The notes under the pieces are model-generated. The model saw nothing but the letters and a program-made list of their open reading frames with translations. It did not search any database and was not told the origin of the DNA. A stretch of DNA of 64,000 nt from Dyadobacter pollutisoli (GTDB lineage Bacteria; Bacteroidota; Bacteroidia; Cytophagales; Spirosomataceae). Positions 27,872-36,870 of the stretch are shown here, in pieces. Numbering within the stretch: position 1 is the stretch's first letter; the number at the start of each line of letters is the position of its first letter. A program made the position numbers and the translations under genes. Where the stretch lies: the NCBI RefSeq assembly GCF_026625565.1, contig NZ_CP112998.1:2358501-2422500 (forward strand). The letters run 5' to 3'.

Positions 27872-29779
27872 ATGAAGAAATTGTTACAACGTATAGTACT
27901 TATTCTATCGCTGGTAATTGGATTTACGCTGTACACCAACGCAAACCACATTGTCGGCGGGGAACTTCAGATGCAGCGTACTGGCAGCGCAGGCACCTTT
28001 GAGATTACGCTTATCCAGTTCTGGGACCAAAATAACCTCATTATCCCTACGCCGAATACCACCGGAAACCGGGACTCCAAAGCTGACCTCTTCGTTTACC
28101 GCAAAAAGAATAACAATCTTGTCGAAAAGATTACCGTCAACTACGTCAATTCGCACTCGATCAGCTACCAAAATAAGGCCTGCGCCAGCAGCAGGTCACT
28201 TAACACGATTATTGGAATATATAAGGGAACAGTTAGCCTCAGCTCCCAGCGTTACAGCGACCCGGAAGGCTACTACATTGCCTGGGAGCGCTGCTGCCGT
28301 AATGATGATATCAATAACATTACCGAGCCGGGGGACAATGGAATGGTATTCTACCTGGAATTCCCGCCGGTCTCAGTTGCCAATTCTTCCCCTGAATTTG
28401 TCGCGCCAAACGGGCAGTACATTTGTAGCAACAGACCCTTTTCCATGAGTATGGCCGCGACCGACGCCGATGGGGACGAGCTCAGATACTCGTTAGTAAC
28501 ACCCATGCGCGGAACAACTGATTCCAACCAGCCTTACGGTACTGATGTTTTTAAAAGTAGTTATCCGCTGATTACCTGGTCAACGGGCATCTCTCTCTCC
28601 AATGTGATTCCGGGTTCAACTCCATTGAAAGTCAGTAGTACCGGACAACTTACCGTGAATGCCAATCGCATTGGTTTGTATGTATTCACGGTTCAATGTG
28701 AGGAGTATCGGAACGGTAAGCGAATCGGGCTCATCAGGCGGGACTTTCAGCTGCTCGTAATCGATTGCAATGATGACCTGCCTGAACAGCCTGTGATTAC
28801 GCTCGCAGAACAGCCGGTGACACAAGTATCTTTCTGCCCCGAAAGTCCCATCGAGTTGAAAACGGAGAGTTCGAATGACTGGGCTTATCAGTGGCAGCTC
28901 AATGGATCAAATATTCCCGGTGAAGACGGTTCAAGCATTATGGTAAAAGATTCAGGGCAGTATTCGGTTGTGAAGAGTTATACCAAAAAATGTTCACGGG
29001 ATACGACTTCGCTTGTAGTACATGCCCATTTCGCACCGCCAATAGACGCTGCTATTTCGGCGCTGAAAGAAGTTATTTGTGAAGGCGAATCGCTGGATCT
29101 GCAAGCGAATGGTGGTAATATTCCAGCCGGCCAGGCTATTCAATGGAGCAGGGATAATGTAATTTTAGCAGCTATATCTCCGACATTGCAGATTACCGAG
29201 GCGGGTACCTACACGCTGCGCATTACCAACGAAGTAAAAGGATGCAGCGGTAATGATACGATTATGATCAGCAAGGAGGCATTGTCTGTTTCACTGCCGG
29301 ATAGAAAAGGTGTAGTAGAAGGCTCGAAAACAAAGCTTTCCCCGATGGTACTGCCTTTGACGGGTAGCTATATTTATGAATGGTCTCCGCCGCAAGGTCT
29401 GGTTTCGCCTTCCAATCAAATGGAGGCTACCGTGCAGCCAATGACAGAAACGTTATATAAACTGACTGTCGAGTCGGCGAATGGTTGTGTCGCAGAAGCC
29501 GCGGTACTGGTTTTTGTGATTGACAAAATGCACATTCCCACTGCATTTTCACCTAATCGCGACGGAGTGAATGATACCTTCGAAATATTTAACTCTAAGG
29601 AGCAGATCGTCGAAATGCGGATCTATAACCGTTGGGGACAAGTGATATTCAATTCTTCCGGGTATGATAAACCCTGGGACGGCACCTATCAAAATGAGCC
29701 GGTTCCCCCTGGTAGTTACCCATACCTTATTAGAACTCCCGAAACAGAAGTCATAGGCACTATTACGCTTTTGAAGTAA
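27872..29779 (+). CDS. secreted CHU_C (gliding-motility type) T9SS protein
   Basis: A 635-residue protein with a Sec signal peptide (MKKLLQRIVLILSLVIGFTL...) and a C-terminal domain of the gliding-motility/CHU_C family (about 553-635): IPTAFSPNRDGVNDTF, MRIYNRWGQVIF, WDGTYQNEPVPPGSYPYLI. That domain marks export by the type IX secretion system (type B) and attachment at the surface. The middle contains Ig- or PKD-like beta domains with paired cysteines (for example around FCPESPIEL and VICEGESL). Divergent from susC2. The function beyond a surface role is unknown. Confidence 0.92.
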   Translation: MKKLLQRIVLILSLVIGFTLYTNANHIVGGELQMQRTGSAGTFEITLIQFWDQNNLIIPTPNTTGNRDSKADLFVYRKKNNNLVEKITVNYVNSHSISYQNKACASSRSLNTIIGIYKGTVSLSSQRYSDPEGYYIAWERCCRNDDINNITEPGDNGMVFYLEFPPVSVANSSPEFVAPNGQYICSNRPFSMSMAATDADGDELRYSLVTPMRGTTDSNQPYGTDVFKSSYPLITWSTGISLSNVIPGSTPLKVSSTGQLTVNANRIGLYVFTVQCEEYRNGKRIGLIRRDFQLLVIDCNDDLPEQPVITLAEQPVTQVSFCPESPIELKTESSNDWAYQWQLNGSNIPGEDGSSIMVKDSGQYSVVKSYTKKCSRDTTSLVVHAHFAPPIDAAISALKEVICEGESLDLQANGGNIPAGQAIQWSRDNVILAAISPTLQITEAGTYTLRITNEVKGCSGNDTIMISKEALSVSLPDRKGVVEGSKTKLSPMVLPLTGSYIYEWSPPQGLVSPSNQMEATVQPMTETLYKLTVESANGCVAEAAVLVFVIDKMHIPTAFSPNRDGVNDTFEIFNSKEQIVEMRIYNRWGQVIFNSSGYDKPWDGTYQNEPVPPGSYPYLIRTPETEVIGTITLLK

Positions 29780-29811
29780 TTGGGGTATGTTTTAATAATA
29801 ACAAAATATTT

Positions 29812-29835
29812 AACGCTGTTAATTAAGCGTTTTTG
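29812..29835 (+). terminator. weak terminator between convergent genes
   Basis: AACGC/GCGTT forms a 5-bp stem over a 10-base loop and runs into TTTTT on the plus strand. It overlaps the stop codon of the convergent XRE gene. Short stem, so only a modest candidate. Confidence 0.4.
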
Positions 29836-30209
29836 AACTCCTGAAAAGTGCCATCTGAATAGAAAATCAGTACTTTCTCAATCTGCTTCTCCTGTTTTGG
29901 CTCCGGTTTTGGTTTCTGCACGTTTTCCTGTACCGGATGAGTTACCGCAACATTTTTTTTACGCAATTCTGGCGGGGCGGTTTGAGGGGTTGGAATGGCC
30001 ACCGGTAGCACATCATCGTCTAGTATCCAGGTTATTCCAAGATCGGGATATCGCTTGATAATTTTCTGCACAATGTCCAGGCTTGGCTTATTCCTTCCGG
30101 CCAATATGTGGGACATGCTGGAACGCTGGATACCAATCTCATCTGCAAAGAGCGATGGCGTAATATTTTTGTCAATCAGTATCTGTTTAATTTTCTCACT
30201 TAAATCCAT
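29823..30209 (-). CDS. XRE-family helix-turn-helix regulator
   Basis: A 128-residue protein with an N-terminal Cro/C1-type HTH at about residues 5-55 (PSLFADEIGIQRSSMSHILAGRNKPSLD). A proline/lysine-rich linker follows (about 70-110) and then a short beta-like tail (VLIFYSDGTFQEFKNA). The linker-plus-tail layout is seen in Bacteroidota XRE proteins of unknown target. Upstream, a perfect TAnnTTTG-type box overlaps an inverted repeat, which suggests autoregulation. It is 2.4 kb from the SusC block, but no sequence evidence links it to that regulon. Confidence 0.88.
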   Translation of the reverse strand: MDLSEKIKQILIDKNITPSLFADEIGIQRSSMSHILAGRNKPSLDIVQKIIKRYPDLGITWILDDDVLPVAIPTPQTAPPELRKKNVAVTHPVQENVQKPKPEPKQEKQIEKVLIFYSDGTFQEFKNA

Positions 30210-30235
30210 ATAGGCTCATTCATACAATGTAGTTA

Positions 30236-30249
30236 CAAATGTAATACAT
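30236..30249 (-). promoter_or_regulatory. XRE promoter box with overlapping inverted repeat
   Basis: On the minus strand TACATTTG (plus 30236-30243) matches TAnnTTTG perfectly. The inverted repeat ATGTA-A-TACAT (30239-30249) overlaps it, and a further AATGTA copy lies at 30226-30231. A clear -33 element is not visible. This is the expected position for autorepression by the XRE protein. Confidence 0.45.
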
Positions 30250-30383
30250 TATTTAAATAAGTAAATCAGGAAAACAGTTTAATTAAATAAATTTCAGAGA
30301 TTTATTAATGTTAACTACATGCGTTTGAGCGATATATTAATGTAAATAGGCTCATTCTGTCTATTTAAAGCATAAAACAAAAA

Positions 30384-30406
30384 AAGACGGCACAATGTAC
30401 CGCCTT
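30384..30406 (-). terminator. terminator of dapD
   Basis: On the minus strand AAGGCGG and CCGTCTT form a 7-bp stem (one G-U pair) with a 9-base loop, followed by TTTTTTTGTTTT. It lies 25 bases after the dapD stop. Confidence 0.85.
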
Positions 30407-30431
30407 CTGCATTTTGTATGGATTTACTTTT

Positions 30432-31247
30432 CTAAACGGCTACGTGATTTTCTCTCAGCGCGTCGTTCAGTGAAGTTTTAAGATCTGTACTTGGCTTTCT
30501 CTTACCAATGATCAATGCGCAAGGAACGTGATAGGTACCGGCAGCGAACTGTTTTGGCAATGTTCCAGGGATAACCACAGAGTCGGCCGGAACAAAACCT
30601 TTGTATTCTACTGGCTCGCTTCCTGTTACGTCGATGATCTTGGAACTGCCTGTAATGGTAACGCCAGCCCCTAAAACGGCTCTTTTACCAATGTGAGCGC
30701 CTTCTACAACGATGCAGCGTGATCCAATGAATGCGCCATCTTCCACGATCACCGGTGATGCCTGAACTGGTTCCAGCACTCCACCGATCCCTACTCCACC
30801 GCTAAGGTGTACATTTTTCCCGATCTGCGCACAGCTTCCCACAGTCGCCCAGGTATCCACCATGGTTCCTTCATCTATATATGCACCAATGTTGACGTAC
30901 GAAGGCATCAACACAACTCCTTTTGATATATATGCGCCGTATCTTGCTACTGCCGGTGGTACTACCCTAACGCCGAGTTTGTCGTAGCCGGTCTTCAATT
31001 TCATTTTATCATGGTATTCAAAGATGCCAACCTCGCTAATTTGCATCTGCTGGATTGGGAAATAAAGAATGATCGCCTTTTTTAGCGCTTCGTTTACCAG
31101 CCAGCTACCATCTTCCTGAGGTTCGGCCACCCGGATCCTTCCCTTATCAACTTCTTCTATGATATCCTTAATGTAGTTCTTTGCTGAATCTTCCTTTAAA
31201 AGTTCCCGGTTTGTCCAGTAAGATTCTATTTGATCTGCGAAACTCAT
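30432..31247 (-). CDS. dapD: 2,3,4,5-tetrahydropyridine-2,6-dicarboxylate N-succinyltransferase
   Basis: Transfers succinyl from succinyl-CoA to tetrahydrodipicolinate in the lysine/meso-diaminopimelate pathway; cytosolic trimer. The 271 residues match the family length. An N-terminal helical domain (about 1-95) is followed by left-handed beta-helix hexapeptide repeats (about 100-235; YVNIGAYIDEGTMVDTWATVGSCAQIGKNVHLSGGVGIGGVLEP is the DapD signature region, quoted in pieces: YVNIGAYID, WATVGSCAQIG, GGVGIGGVLEP). It is a single gene between XRE and gapA, closed by its own terminator. Diaminopimelate here feeds peptidoglycan. Confidence 0.97.
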   Translation of the reverse strand: MSFADQIESYWTNRELLKEDSAKNYIKDIIEEVDKGRIRVAEPQEDGSWLVNEALKKAIILYFPIQQMQISEVGIFEYHDKMKLKTGYDKLGVRVVPPAVARYGAYISKGVVLMPSYVNIGAYIDEGTMVDTWATVGSCAQIGKNVHLSGGVGIGGVLEPVQASPVIVEDGAFIGSRCIVVEGAHIGKRAVLGAGVTITGSSKIIDVTGSEPVEYKGFVPADSVVIPGTLPKQFAAGTYHVPCALIIGKRKPSTDLKTSLNDALRENHVAV

Positions 31248-31648
31248 GTTTAAGTAATTAATTAATGAAATATATTTAACTTGGTTATTATAAGCTAGTT
31301 ACGTGTTAATTCGAATTTTTTACCTGGTTTAATTACGGTAGTAGAAGCAAGAATACCTGAACGATTTAACTAGTAAATTTTGACAGAGATAGAGTACAAA
31401 AAAGCCCCCGCAAGGCAAATATAAGGAAGGATTAGAATATAGCATAAATCATATACAAGAATATAAACTAATTTAATTAGTAAACAAGAACCCAACGATG
31501 CCTATACTATTAGTATTTCGCTCCTAAATTACTAAATATTATAGTATTATTATCCAAATGCCTTTGTTGGTCTATTTTTCGCAGGTTTCTTTAAAACCGC
31601 CTACATTTTTATTAATATTGCGACTGAAATAACCAATCAATTCAAGAT
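31248..31648. other. divergent dapD/gapA intergenic region
   Basis: A 401-base AT-rich gap. A perfect minus-strand -7 box TATATTTG (plus 31416-31423) could start dapD transcription with a leader of about 160 bases, but no -33 element is placed correctly. I could not identify a convincing gapA promoter. No reading frame or RNA gene was recognised. Confidence 0.5.
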
Positions 31649-32662
31649 ATGTCAAAAGTTAAAGTTGCAATCAATGGATTTGGCCGCATCGGTCGCCTTG
31701 TTTACCGTCAGATTTACAACATGGAGGGTATTGATATCGTTGCCATTAATGATCTGACCAGTCCAAAAGTATTAGCACACCTGCTTAAATATGATACTGC
31801 ACAAGGCCGTTTCGATGCTGACGTTAAATCAACCGACAATTCAGTAGTTGTTAATGGTGAAAATATTGTGATATATGCGCAACGTGACCCAGCTCAAATT
31901 CCCTGGGGATCACACGACGTGGATGTAGTTCTGGAATGTACTGGTTTCTTCACCAGCCAGGAATCTGCAAGCGCTCACATCAAAGCCGGCGCGAAAAAAG
32001 TAGTAATCTCTGCTCCTGCTACCGGCGATCTTAAAACGATCGTGTTTAATGTAAACCACGATATCCTTGACGGTACTGAAACAATTATCAGCGGGGCGTC
32101 TTGTACAACCAACTGCCTAGCTCCTATGGCGCAGGTTTTGGAAGAGCAATTCGGTATCGTAAATGGTTTGATGACGACCATTCACGCTTACACCAACGAT
32201 CAGAACACACAGGATTCTCCACATCCAAAAGGTGATTTGAGAAGAGCAAGAGCTGCTGCCCAGAACATCGTTCCTAACAGTACTGGTGCTGCAAAAGCAA
32301 TCGGATTGGTTCTTCCTTCATTGAAAGGAAAACTGGACGGTTCTGCTCAGCGTGTACCAACTCTTACAGGTTCGTTGACTGAACTTACAGTTATTCTTGG
32401 TAAAGAAACAAGCGTTGAAGAAATCAATGCTGCCATGAAAGCTGCTGCTAACGAAAGCTACGGCTACACCGAAGATGAAATCGTGAGCAGCGACATCATT
32501 GGTATCAGCTACGGCTCACTGTTTGATGCAACTCAAACAAGAGTTCAGAAAGTAGGTGGAACACAGATCGTTAGAACTGTTAGCTGGTACGACAATGAAA
32601 TGTCATACGTGTCTCAATTGGTAAGAACTGTTTACTATTTCGCTGGCCTTATCGCTAAGTAG
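31649..32662 (+). CDS. gapA: glyceraldehyde-3-phosphate dehydrogenase, type I
   Basis: Oxidises glyceraldehyde 3-phosphate to 1,3-bisphosphoglycerate with NAD+ in glycolysis; cytosolic tetramer. The 337 residues fit the family. The N-terminal Rossmann motif is INGFGRIGRL, and the catalytic cysteine is Cys152 in ASCTTNCLAP. WYDNEMSYVSQLV near the end is the usual C-terminal signature. The residue after the second beta strand is Asp in INDL, which favours NAD+ over NADP+. Closed by a strong terminator shared with trmB. Confidence 0.98.
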   Translation: MSKVKVAINGFGRIGRLVYRQIYNMEGIDIVAINDLTSPKVLAHLLKYDTAQGRFDADVKSTDNSVVVNGENIVIYAQRDPAQIPWGSHDVDVVLECTGFFTSQESASAHIKAGAKKVVISAPATGDLKTIVFNVNHDILDGTETIISGASCTTNCLAPMAQVLEEQFGIVNGLMTTIHAYTNDQNTQDSPHPKGDLRRARAAAQNIVPNSTGAAKAIGLVLPSLKGKLDGSAQRVPTLTGSLTELTVILGKETSVEEINAAMKAAANESYGYTEDEIVSSDIIGISYGSLFDATQTRVQKVGGTQIVRTVSWYDNEMSYVSQLVRTVYYFAGLIAK

Positions 32663-32680
32663 TAGTAACCTCAGATACAA

Positions 32681-32718
32681 AAAACGCCCGTTTGGTCCTA
32701 TGACGAAACGGGCGTTTT
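32681..32718. terminator. bidirectional terminator between gapA and trmB
   Basis: A perfect 13-bp stem (AAAACGCCCGTTT / AAACGGGCGTTTT) with a 12-base loop and flanking A and T runs; it serves both convergent genes. Confidence 0.92.
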
Positions 32719-32738
32719 CTTTTACAGCAACATTCTCT

Positions 32739-33398
32739 TTATAGCAACTGTGCTTTGATGTATTTAATGGTATGCCCCTTCGCCGTGAAGATACTTTCAT
32801 AATGTGTTTTAACACCGAAATGCTCGTCAAGCAAATGAGACGTATAAAGGTCGTCGGTATGTTCCAAAATCTGAAACCTGCCCGACTGGCTAATGGTTTC
32901 CAGACTGTAATCATACAAGAATGTACTGTCAGTTTTAAGACAAAACAAACCGTCCTTGTGCAGATAATGCGCATATCTGTTCAAAAAATCAGGATTAGTC
33001 AGCCGTTTGTTCTCATCCCGGTCGCGAACCTGAGGATCAGGATGAATGAGCCAAATTTCACTCAGCTCATCTTTATCAAAAAACTCGTTTGAATACTGAA
33101 TACCTGCCCTCAAAAAAGCGACATTCCGGAGGTTTTGTTCCGTGGCCATGAAGCTCCCCCTGGCAATCCGATCACCTTTAATGTCCATTCCAATGAAGTT
33201 CTTATCTGGAAAAACCTTGCCTAATCCCACCGTATACTCCCCCTTTCCACACGCCAGCTCTACTACAATTGGGTTTTCGTTATTAAAGTACAACTTGTTC
33301 CATTGCCCTTTTACTTCTGTATACAGGCTCTTTCCCGCCTCGATCACGTTATCCGCCTTCGCACTGAATTCGTAATGATGTAATTTCTTTCTTGCCAT
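32739..33398 (-). CDS. trmB: tRNA (guanine-46-N7)-methyltransferase
   Basis: Methylates N7 of G46 in the variable loop of tRNAs using S-adenosylmethionine. 219 residues. The SAM-binding motif is VVELACGKGEYT (about 44-55); FIGMDIKGDRIARG and the motif IWLIHPDPQVRDRDENKRLTNPDF follow (first part quoted: IWLIHPDPQ). The HPDPQ form replaces the FPDPWPK seen in proteobacterial enzymes and is usual in Bacteroidota. Third gene of the tonB-like/folC/trmB unit, 20 bases after folC. Confidence 0.95.
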   Translation of the reverse strand: MARKKLHHYEFSAKADNVIEAGKSLYTEVKGQWNKLYFNNENPIVVELACGKGEYTVGLGKVFPDKNFIGMDIKGDRIARGSFMATEQNLRNVAFLRAGIQYSNEFFDKDELSEIWLIHPDPQVRDRDENKRLTNPDFLNRYAHYLHKDGLFCLKTDSTFLYDYSLETISQSGRFQILEHTDDLYTSHLLDEHFGVKTHYESIFTAKGHTIKYIKAQLL

Positions 33399-33418
33399 TC
33401 TTAATCTAAAAATATCAC

Positions 33419-34717
33419 TTATAGTTGTTCGAGATCCGCTACCACAAAGGTACTGCCGCCAACGTAAATGGCATCCTCAGCTACTGAATCTTTAATTGCT
33501 TGCTTCAAGGCTGCATTCACATCGGGATAACGTTCACCCTTCAAACCGTGTTTCAAAGCCATAGCCTGCAAATCTCCGGCAGTTAATGCCCTCATATTTG
33601 ATGGTTCGCAAAAGTAATAGTCAGCATTGGCTGGGAATAACCCGAGCATGGTGGTAATGTCCTTATCTCCAACGAAACCAATCACAAAACGCCGGCGTCC
33701 CGCCGCAATACCTGCAAACTGGTTGATCGTCTCAGTCAGGCCCGCGGTATTGTGGGCGGTATCACAATAAATCAAAGGATTGGTACCAAGCTGCTGCCAC
33801 CTGCCTTTGAGTCCAGTCAGTTTGATCACCGATTCCAATGCAGTCTCAACCGCATAATCTTCGATCTTCCAGCCTTTCGAATTTAAGACATCAACCGTCG
33901 CCAGCACTCCCGCCAGATTATGTACCTGATATGAACCGGTAAGGTCTAAACGTAAGTCTTTGCCTGGCGCTGAGCCACTTGCCTCATTGACGTGCAAAAG
34001 TAGCTTTGCTGCTTCTGTGCCCGCTTTTTGTATGTTAAATTTCTCCGAACCGAAAACAATTGGCGCATGCAGCTGCTCAGCGGTATCGATAATCACATCA
34101 CTAATTTCCTCATTCTGATATTCGCTGACAACTACTGGTACCTCCGGCTTAATAATGCCTGCCTTTTCAGAAGCTATTTTTGCCAGCGTATCCCCCAGAA
34201 ACTGTGTATGGTCCAGGCTGATATTGGTGATGACCGACACAACAGGCGTGATTATATTAGTCGAATCCAGTCTGCCTCCCATACCCACTTCAATCACCGC
34301 TACATCCACATTGGCTTCCAAAAAGTACGAAAATGCCATTGCAACGGTTACTTCGAAGAAAGAAGGATTTAATCTATCAATGTTAGATCTCTGACCGTTG
34401 GTAAATTTTACTATGAATTCTTCATCCACGCAGCCACCGTCAACACGTATTCTTTCTCTAAAGTCCTTTAAATGAGGTGATGTATACAATCCTACCCGAT
34501 AGCCAGCTTGTTGGAGAATCGCGGCCAGCATGTGGGAGGTACTTCCTTTCCCGTTTGTACCGGCTACGTGGATCGTTGGATACTTAGTTTGGGGGTCTCC
34601 AAGCGATTTACACAGCTCCCTCGTAGTATGAAGGCCCGGCTTGAAAGCACGGGCCCCTATATTCTGAAAAACAGGTAATCTGCTGTACAGGTAATCCAAT
34701 GTTTCCTGATAGTTCAT
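33419..34717 (-). CDS. folC: folylpolyglutamate synthase / dihydrofolate synthase
   Basis: Adds glutamate to dihydropteroate and to folates by ATP-dependent ligation (Mur-ligase-like fold). 432 residues. The P-loop GTNGKGST is at 53-60; the folate/Omega-loop region LYTSPHLKDFRERIR follows, then the VGMGGRLDSTN motif and the C-terminal Rossmann-like domain. It is located 7 bases after the TonB-like gene and 20 before trmB; the spacing indicates one operon. Confidence 0.95.
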   Translation of the reverse strand: MNYQETLDYLYSRLPVFQNIGARAFKPGLHTTRELCKSLGDPQTKYPTIHVAGTNGKGSTSHMLAAILQQAGYRVGLYTSPHLKDFRERIRVDGGCVDEEFIVKFTNGQRSNIDRLNPSFFEVTVAMAFSYFLEANVDVAVIEVGMGGRLDSTNIITPVVSVITNISLDHTQFLGDTLAKIASEKAGIIKPEVPVVVSEYQNEEISDVIIDTAEQLHAPIVFGSEKFNIQKAGTEAAKLLLHVNEASGSAPGKDLRLDLTGSYQVHNLAGVLATVDVLNSKGWKIEDYAVETALESVIKLTGLKGRWQQLGTNPLIYCDTAHNTAGLTETINQFAGIAAGRRRFVIGFVGDKDITTMLGLFPANADYYFCEPSNMRALTAGDLQAMALKHGLKGERYPDVNAALKQAIKDSVAEDAIYVGGSTFVVADLEQL

Positions 34718-34724
34718 TCTTAAC

Positions 34725-35651
34725 TTATCGAGAGCGTATTTTGAATGTGATCGTTCCTACCGATTCGTCAGGAACGTTGGAGGACTTTGAGACAAATGTA
34801 AGATCTCTCACAGCCGTCTTATACTTGTTCACGACGGCATAGTCGGTCACGGTTGTACTTTGTGTTACGATACTTTTGACGCGACCGTTTCTATCCACAG
34901 TGATTTTGAATGTAATATCGCCGGTAGCGTCGGAATTGTCGTCTACAACGGGTCTTCTTGACCAGCTCCATCCCGATAGGTTCAATCCTACCGCCGTCCC
35001 CCCGCCGCCGCCTTCTCCCTTATACGTCTTGGCATAAAGGCTTCCGCTTTTGGAACCCTTATCGCCTACTCCTTCTGCATCATCCCCATTATTGTTGCCT
35101 CCGATACCGCTTTTTGTGCCCGTAGTACCATTGCTTCCCGACTTGCTTCCGGAAGACTTGGTAAACAATGCGTCTTTATTAACAGCTTTTTCAGGTGCAG
35201 GCTTGCTTACGGGTGCCGAAGCACTTTCTACACCTGTTGACTTTTTAACATCAGTCTTTTCAGGTGCTTCAACCGGACTTTCCGCTTTGGTAGTGATTAC
35301 CGGTTTCTCGGCAACAGTCTTGGTTGGCTTTGGGGACTCTATTTTAGGCGGTGTGGGAGGAGTAGGTTTAGGTGTCGCTATAGACTTCACTTTCTTTACT
35401 TCGTCCGCGTCAGCCTTCATATTCTCGGCTACCTTGCTATTGTTTGGCTTATTGAACGTCTGCACATCGCCTTTGCCCACCTTGCTTGTACCATAGTTCA
35501 CTTCCACGAACAGCTCCATGGGCGCTACCTTTGGCAATGAACTGTTCAAACGGATAAAGAAGAACAGCCCAAGCATGGCAATGGTAATTCCGAAGGACAT
35601 TGCCCAGGATACGGCGATTCTCTGACGGTCTTCTGCCTCTAATTCGATCAT
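34725..35651 (-). CDS. TonB-like energy transducer
   Basis: A 308-residue inner-membrane protein with one N-terminal membrane helix (about 14-34). A long Pro/Lys/Glu/Ser-rich periplasmic stretch follows (about 80-150), then a Gly/Ser/Asn-rich low-complexity segment (about 150-215) and a small C-terminal alpha/beta domain (about 235-308, GDITFKITVDRNGRVKSIV). The arrangement is that of TonB-family proteins, which couple the proton-motive force to outer-membrane receptors such as the SusC proteins. No ExbB/ExbD genes are in the window. First gene of the folC/trmB unit. Confidence 0.8.
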   Translation of the reverse strand: MIELEAEDRQRIAVSWAMSFGITIAMLGLFFFIRLNSSLPKVAPMELFVEVNYGTSKVGKGDVQTFNKPNNSKVAENMKADADEVKKVKSIATPKPTPPTPPKIESPKPTKTVAEKPVITTKAESPVEAPEKTDVKKSTGVESASAPVSKPAPEKAVNKDALFTKSSGSKSGSNGTTGTKSGIGGNNNGDDAEGVGDKGSKSGSLYAKTYKGEGGGGGTAVGLNLSGWSWSRRPVVDDNSDATGDITFKITVDRNGRVKSIVTQSTTVTDYAVVNKYKTAVRDLTFVSKSSNVPDESVGTITFKIRSR

Positions 35652-35710
35652 TATTTCAGCGTTAATTTCCCTTCGAAAACGTAAAATTAAAAAAAATCGT
35701 ATATAACAAA

Positions 35711-35735
35711 AAGAGGAAGCATTGTGCCTCCTCTT
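35711..35735 (-). terminator. terminator of the TPR/barrel/SPOR operon
   Basis: AAGAGGA and TCCTCTT form a 7-bp stem extended by GCA/TGC after one mismatch, with a TTG loop; on the minus strand a TTTTT run follows. It lies 20 bases after the SPOR gene stop. Confidence 0.85.
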
Positions 35736-35754
35736 CGTTTATGCTGTGTTTTGA

Positions 35755-36840
35755 CTATCTCTTTTTAAATACCCACCCAGCTTCTCCGATCACCGATTTC
35801 AGCTTGGCGGAAGCGCGATAGGCATCTGTCTCATTTTCAAATCCGTCGATCGCAACTTTTACTTTCGTGCTGAACTTGTCGCCGGGTAAGATCAATGCTT
35901 CTGTAAATCCCTTGGCCTGTAATTCTGCCAGAAGAATTTTCGCCTGCTTCGAACCTTTGAATGCACCTGCGATCACATAGAAATTAGCCGTTGCAGGCTC
36001 AGCAGGTGTTACTGCTGGCACATTTACCGGCGGAAGTGCTTCTGAAACCGTAGTGGCTGCCGAATCCTTAGTTACCAATGCAGCGTCATTTATCGATGAA
36101 TCTGAAACGATTGGTAATGTCTCTGTACTTGCCTCAGGGAGAATGATCGCCTCAGCTTTCTCTATTTCCTTCTTAGGTTCTTCCTTTTCAGTTTTAAAGC
36201 TGCTGAACAGTTCCGTGAATGGGTTCAGCGTGCTTTGGATATCACCTCCATTTGAATTAACCAAAAAGAAACTCAATCCACAAAGCAACCCTGCGATCGC
36301 AGCGGCGGCGGCCCAGCTGGTCCACCGGAATGGCTTCCTTGTGTTTTCTTCCAGTTCAAGTACTTCAACAGTATCGTCATTCACGTAAGTATGCTCGGTT
36401 GCGGCGATTAAAGCTTTTTTCTCGAACTGCTTTACCTTAACCTTTTGAAAACCATACCATTCGTCCTTAAAGTATTTTTCTGTTTTCGGTTCAAATACCA
36501 ATTTTCCCTCTACATTCTTAATGAACTCTCCAATGCCTGCGATCGACGCACGGCCATTAAATTCAAGTCCTGAACGCAGATTATCGGTATAAACTTTAAC
36601 ATAATCAACTGCTTCTGAATGCGTTACCTGCTCGTGGCGTGAAATATAATTGGCCAGCAAGCCATCATCCAGTTTCAAATATTCATTGAAAGCCAACCGC
36701 TTCACAGGTGGTGAGAAAAAACCTGAATTGTTGTCATAAATGGCAGGAACCTGGTGAGATAATAAAGCACCAAACCCTGGTATAATGACGAATTCATATT
36801 CACCAATGAGTTTACGGATGACGGTTTCAACTGCGATCAT
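35755..36840 (-). CDS. HU-like (CCDC81-type) and SPOR domain membrane protein
   Basis: A 361-residue protein. Residues about 1-130 form the prokaryotic HU/CCDC81-type pair of domains (VIRKLIGEYEFVIIPGFGALLS, NEYLKLDDGLLANYI, ASIAGIGEF). A basic linker and one membrane helix follow (about 173-192), then a Glu/Pro/Ser-rich periplasmic linker and a C-terminal SPOR domain (about 285-360, NFYVIAGAFKGSKQAKILL). SPOR domains bind denuded glycan strands of peptidoglycan, so the protein links a cytosolic HU-like module to the cell wall. Third gene of the operon with the TPR and barrel genes. Confidence 0.9.
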   Translation of the reverse strand: MIAVETVIRKLIGEYEFVIIPGFGALLSHQVPAIYDNNSGFFSPPVKRLAFNEYLKLDDGLLANYISRHEQVTHSEAVDYVKVYTDNLRSGLEFNGRASIAGIGEFIKNVEGKLVFEPKTEKYFKDEWYGFQKVKVKQFEKKALIAATEHTYVNDDTVEVLELEENTRKPFRWTSWAAAAAIAGLLCGLSFFLVNSNGGDIQSTLNPFTELFSSFKTEKEEPKKEIEKAEAIILPEASTETLPIVSDSSINDAALVTKDSAATTVSEALPPVNVPAVTPAEPATANFYVIAGAFKGSKQAKILLAELQAKGFTEALILPGDKFSTKVKVAIDGFENETDAYRASAKLKSVIGEAGWVFKKR

Positions 36841-36870
36841 GAAGCATTTTTTGACGTTAACTGAACGAAG

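Noticed and set aside
29823..30209. XRE protein as regulator of the SusC block
   Set aside because: It is near, but its promoter repeat (ATGTA/TACAT) is unlike the block's operator core, so no evidence joins them.
31399..31416. Terminator-like AAAAAAGCC...GGC in the dapD/gapA gap
   Set aside because: The stem is only three base pairs and no gene ends nearby.
31563..31580. TTTG and TATTTTTC as gapA promoter
   Set aside because: The two elements are only six bases apart, far below the required spacing.
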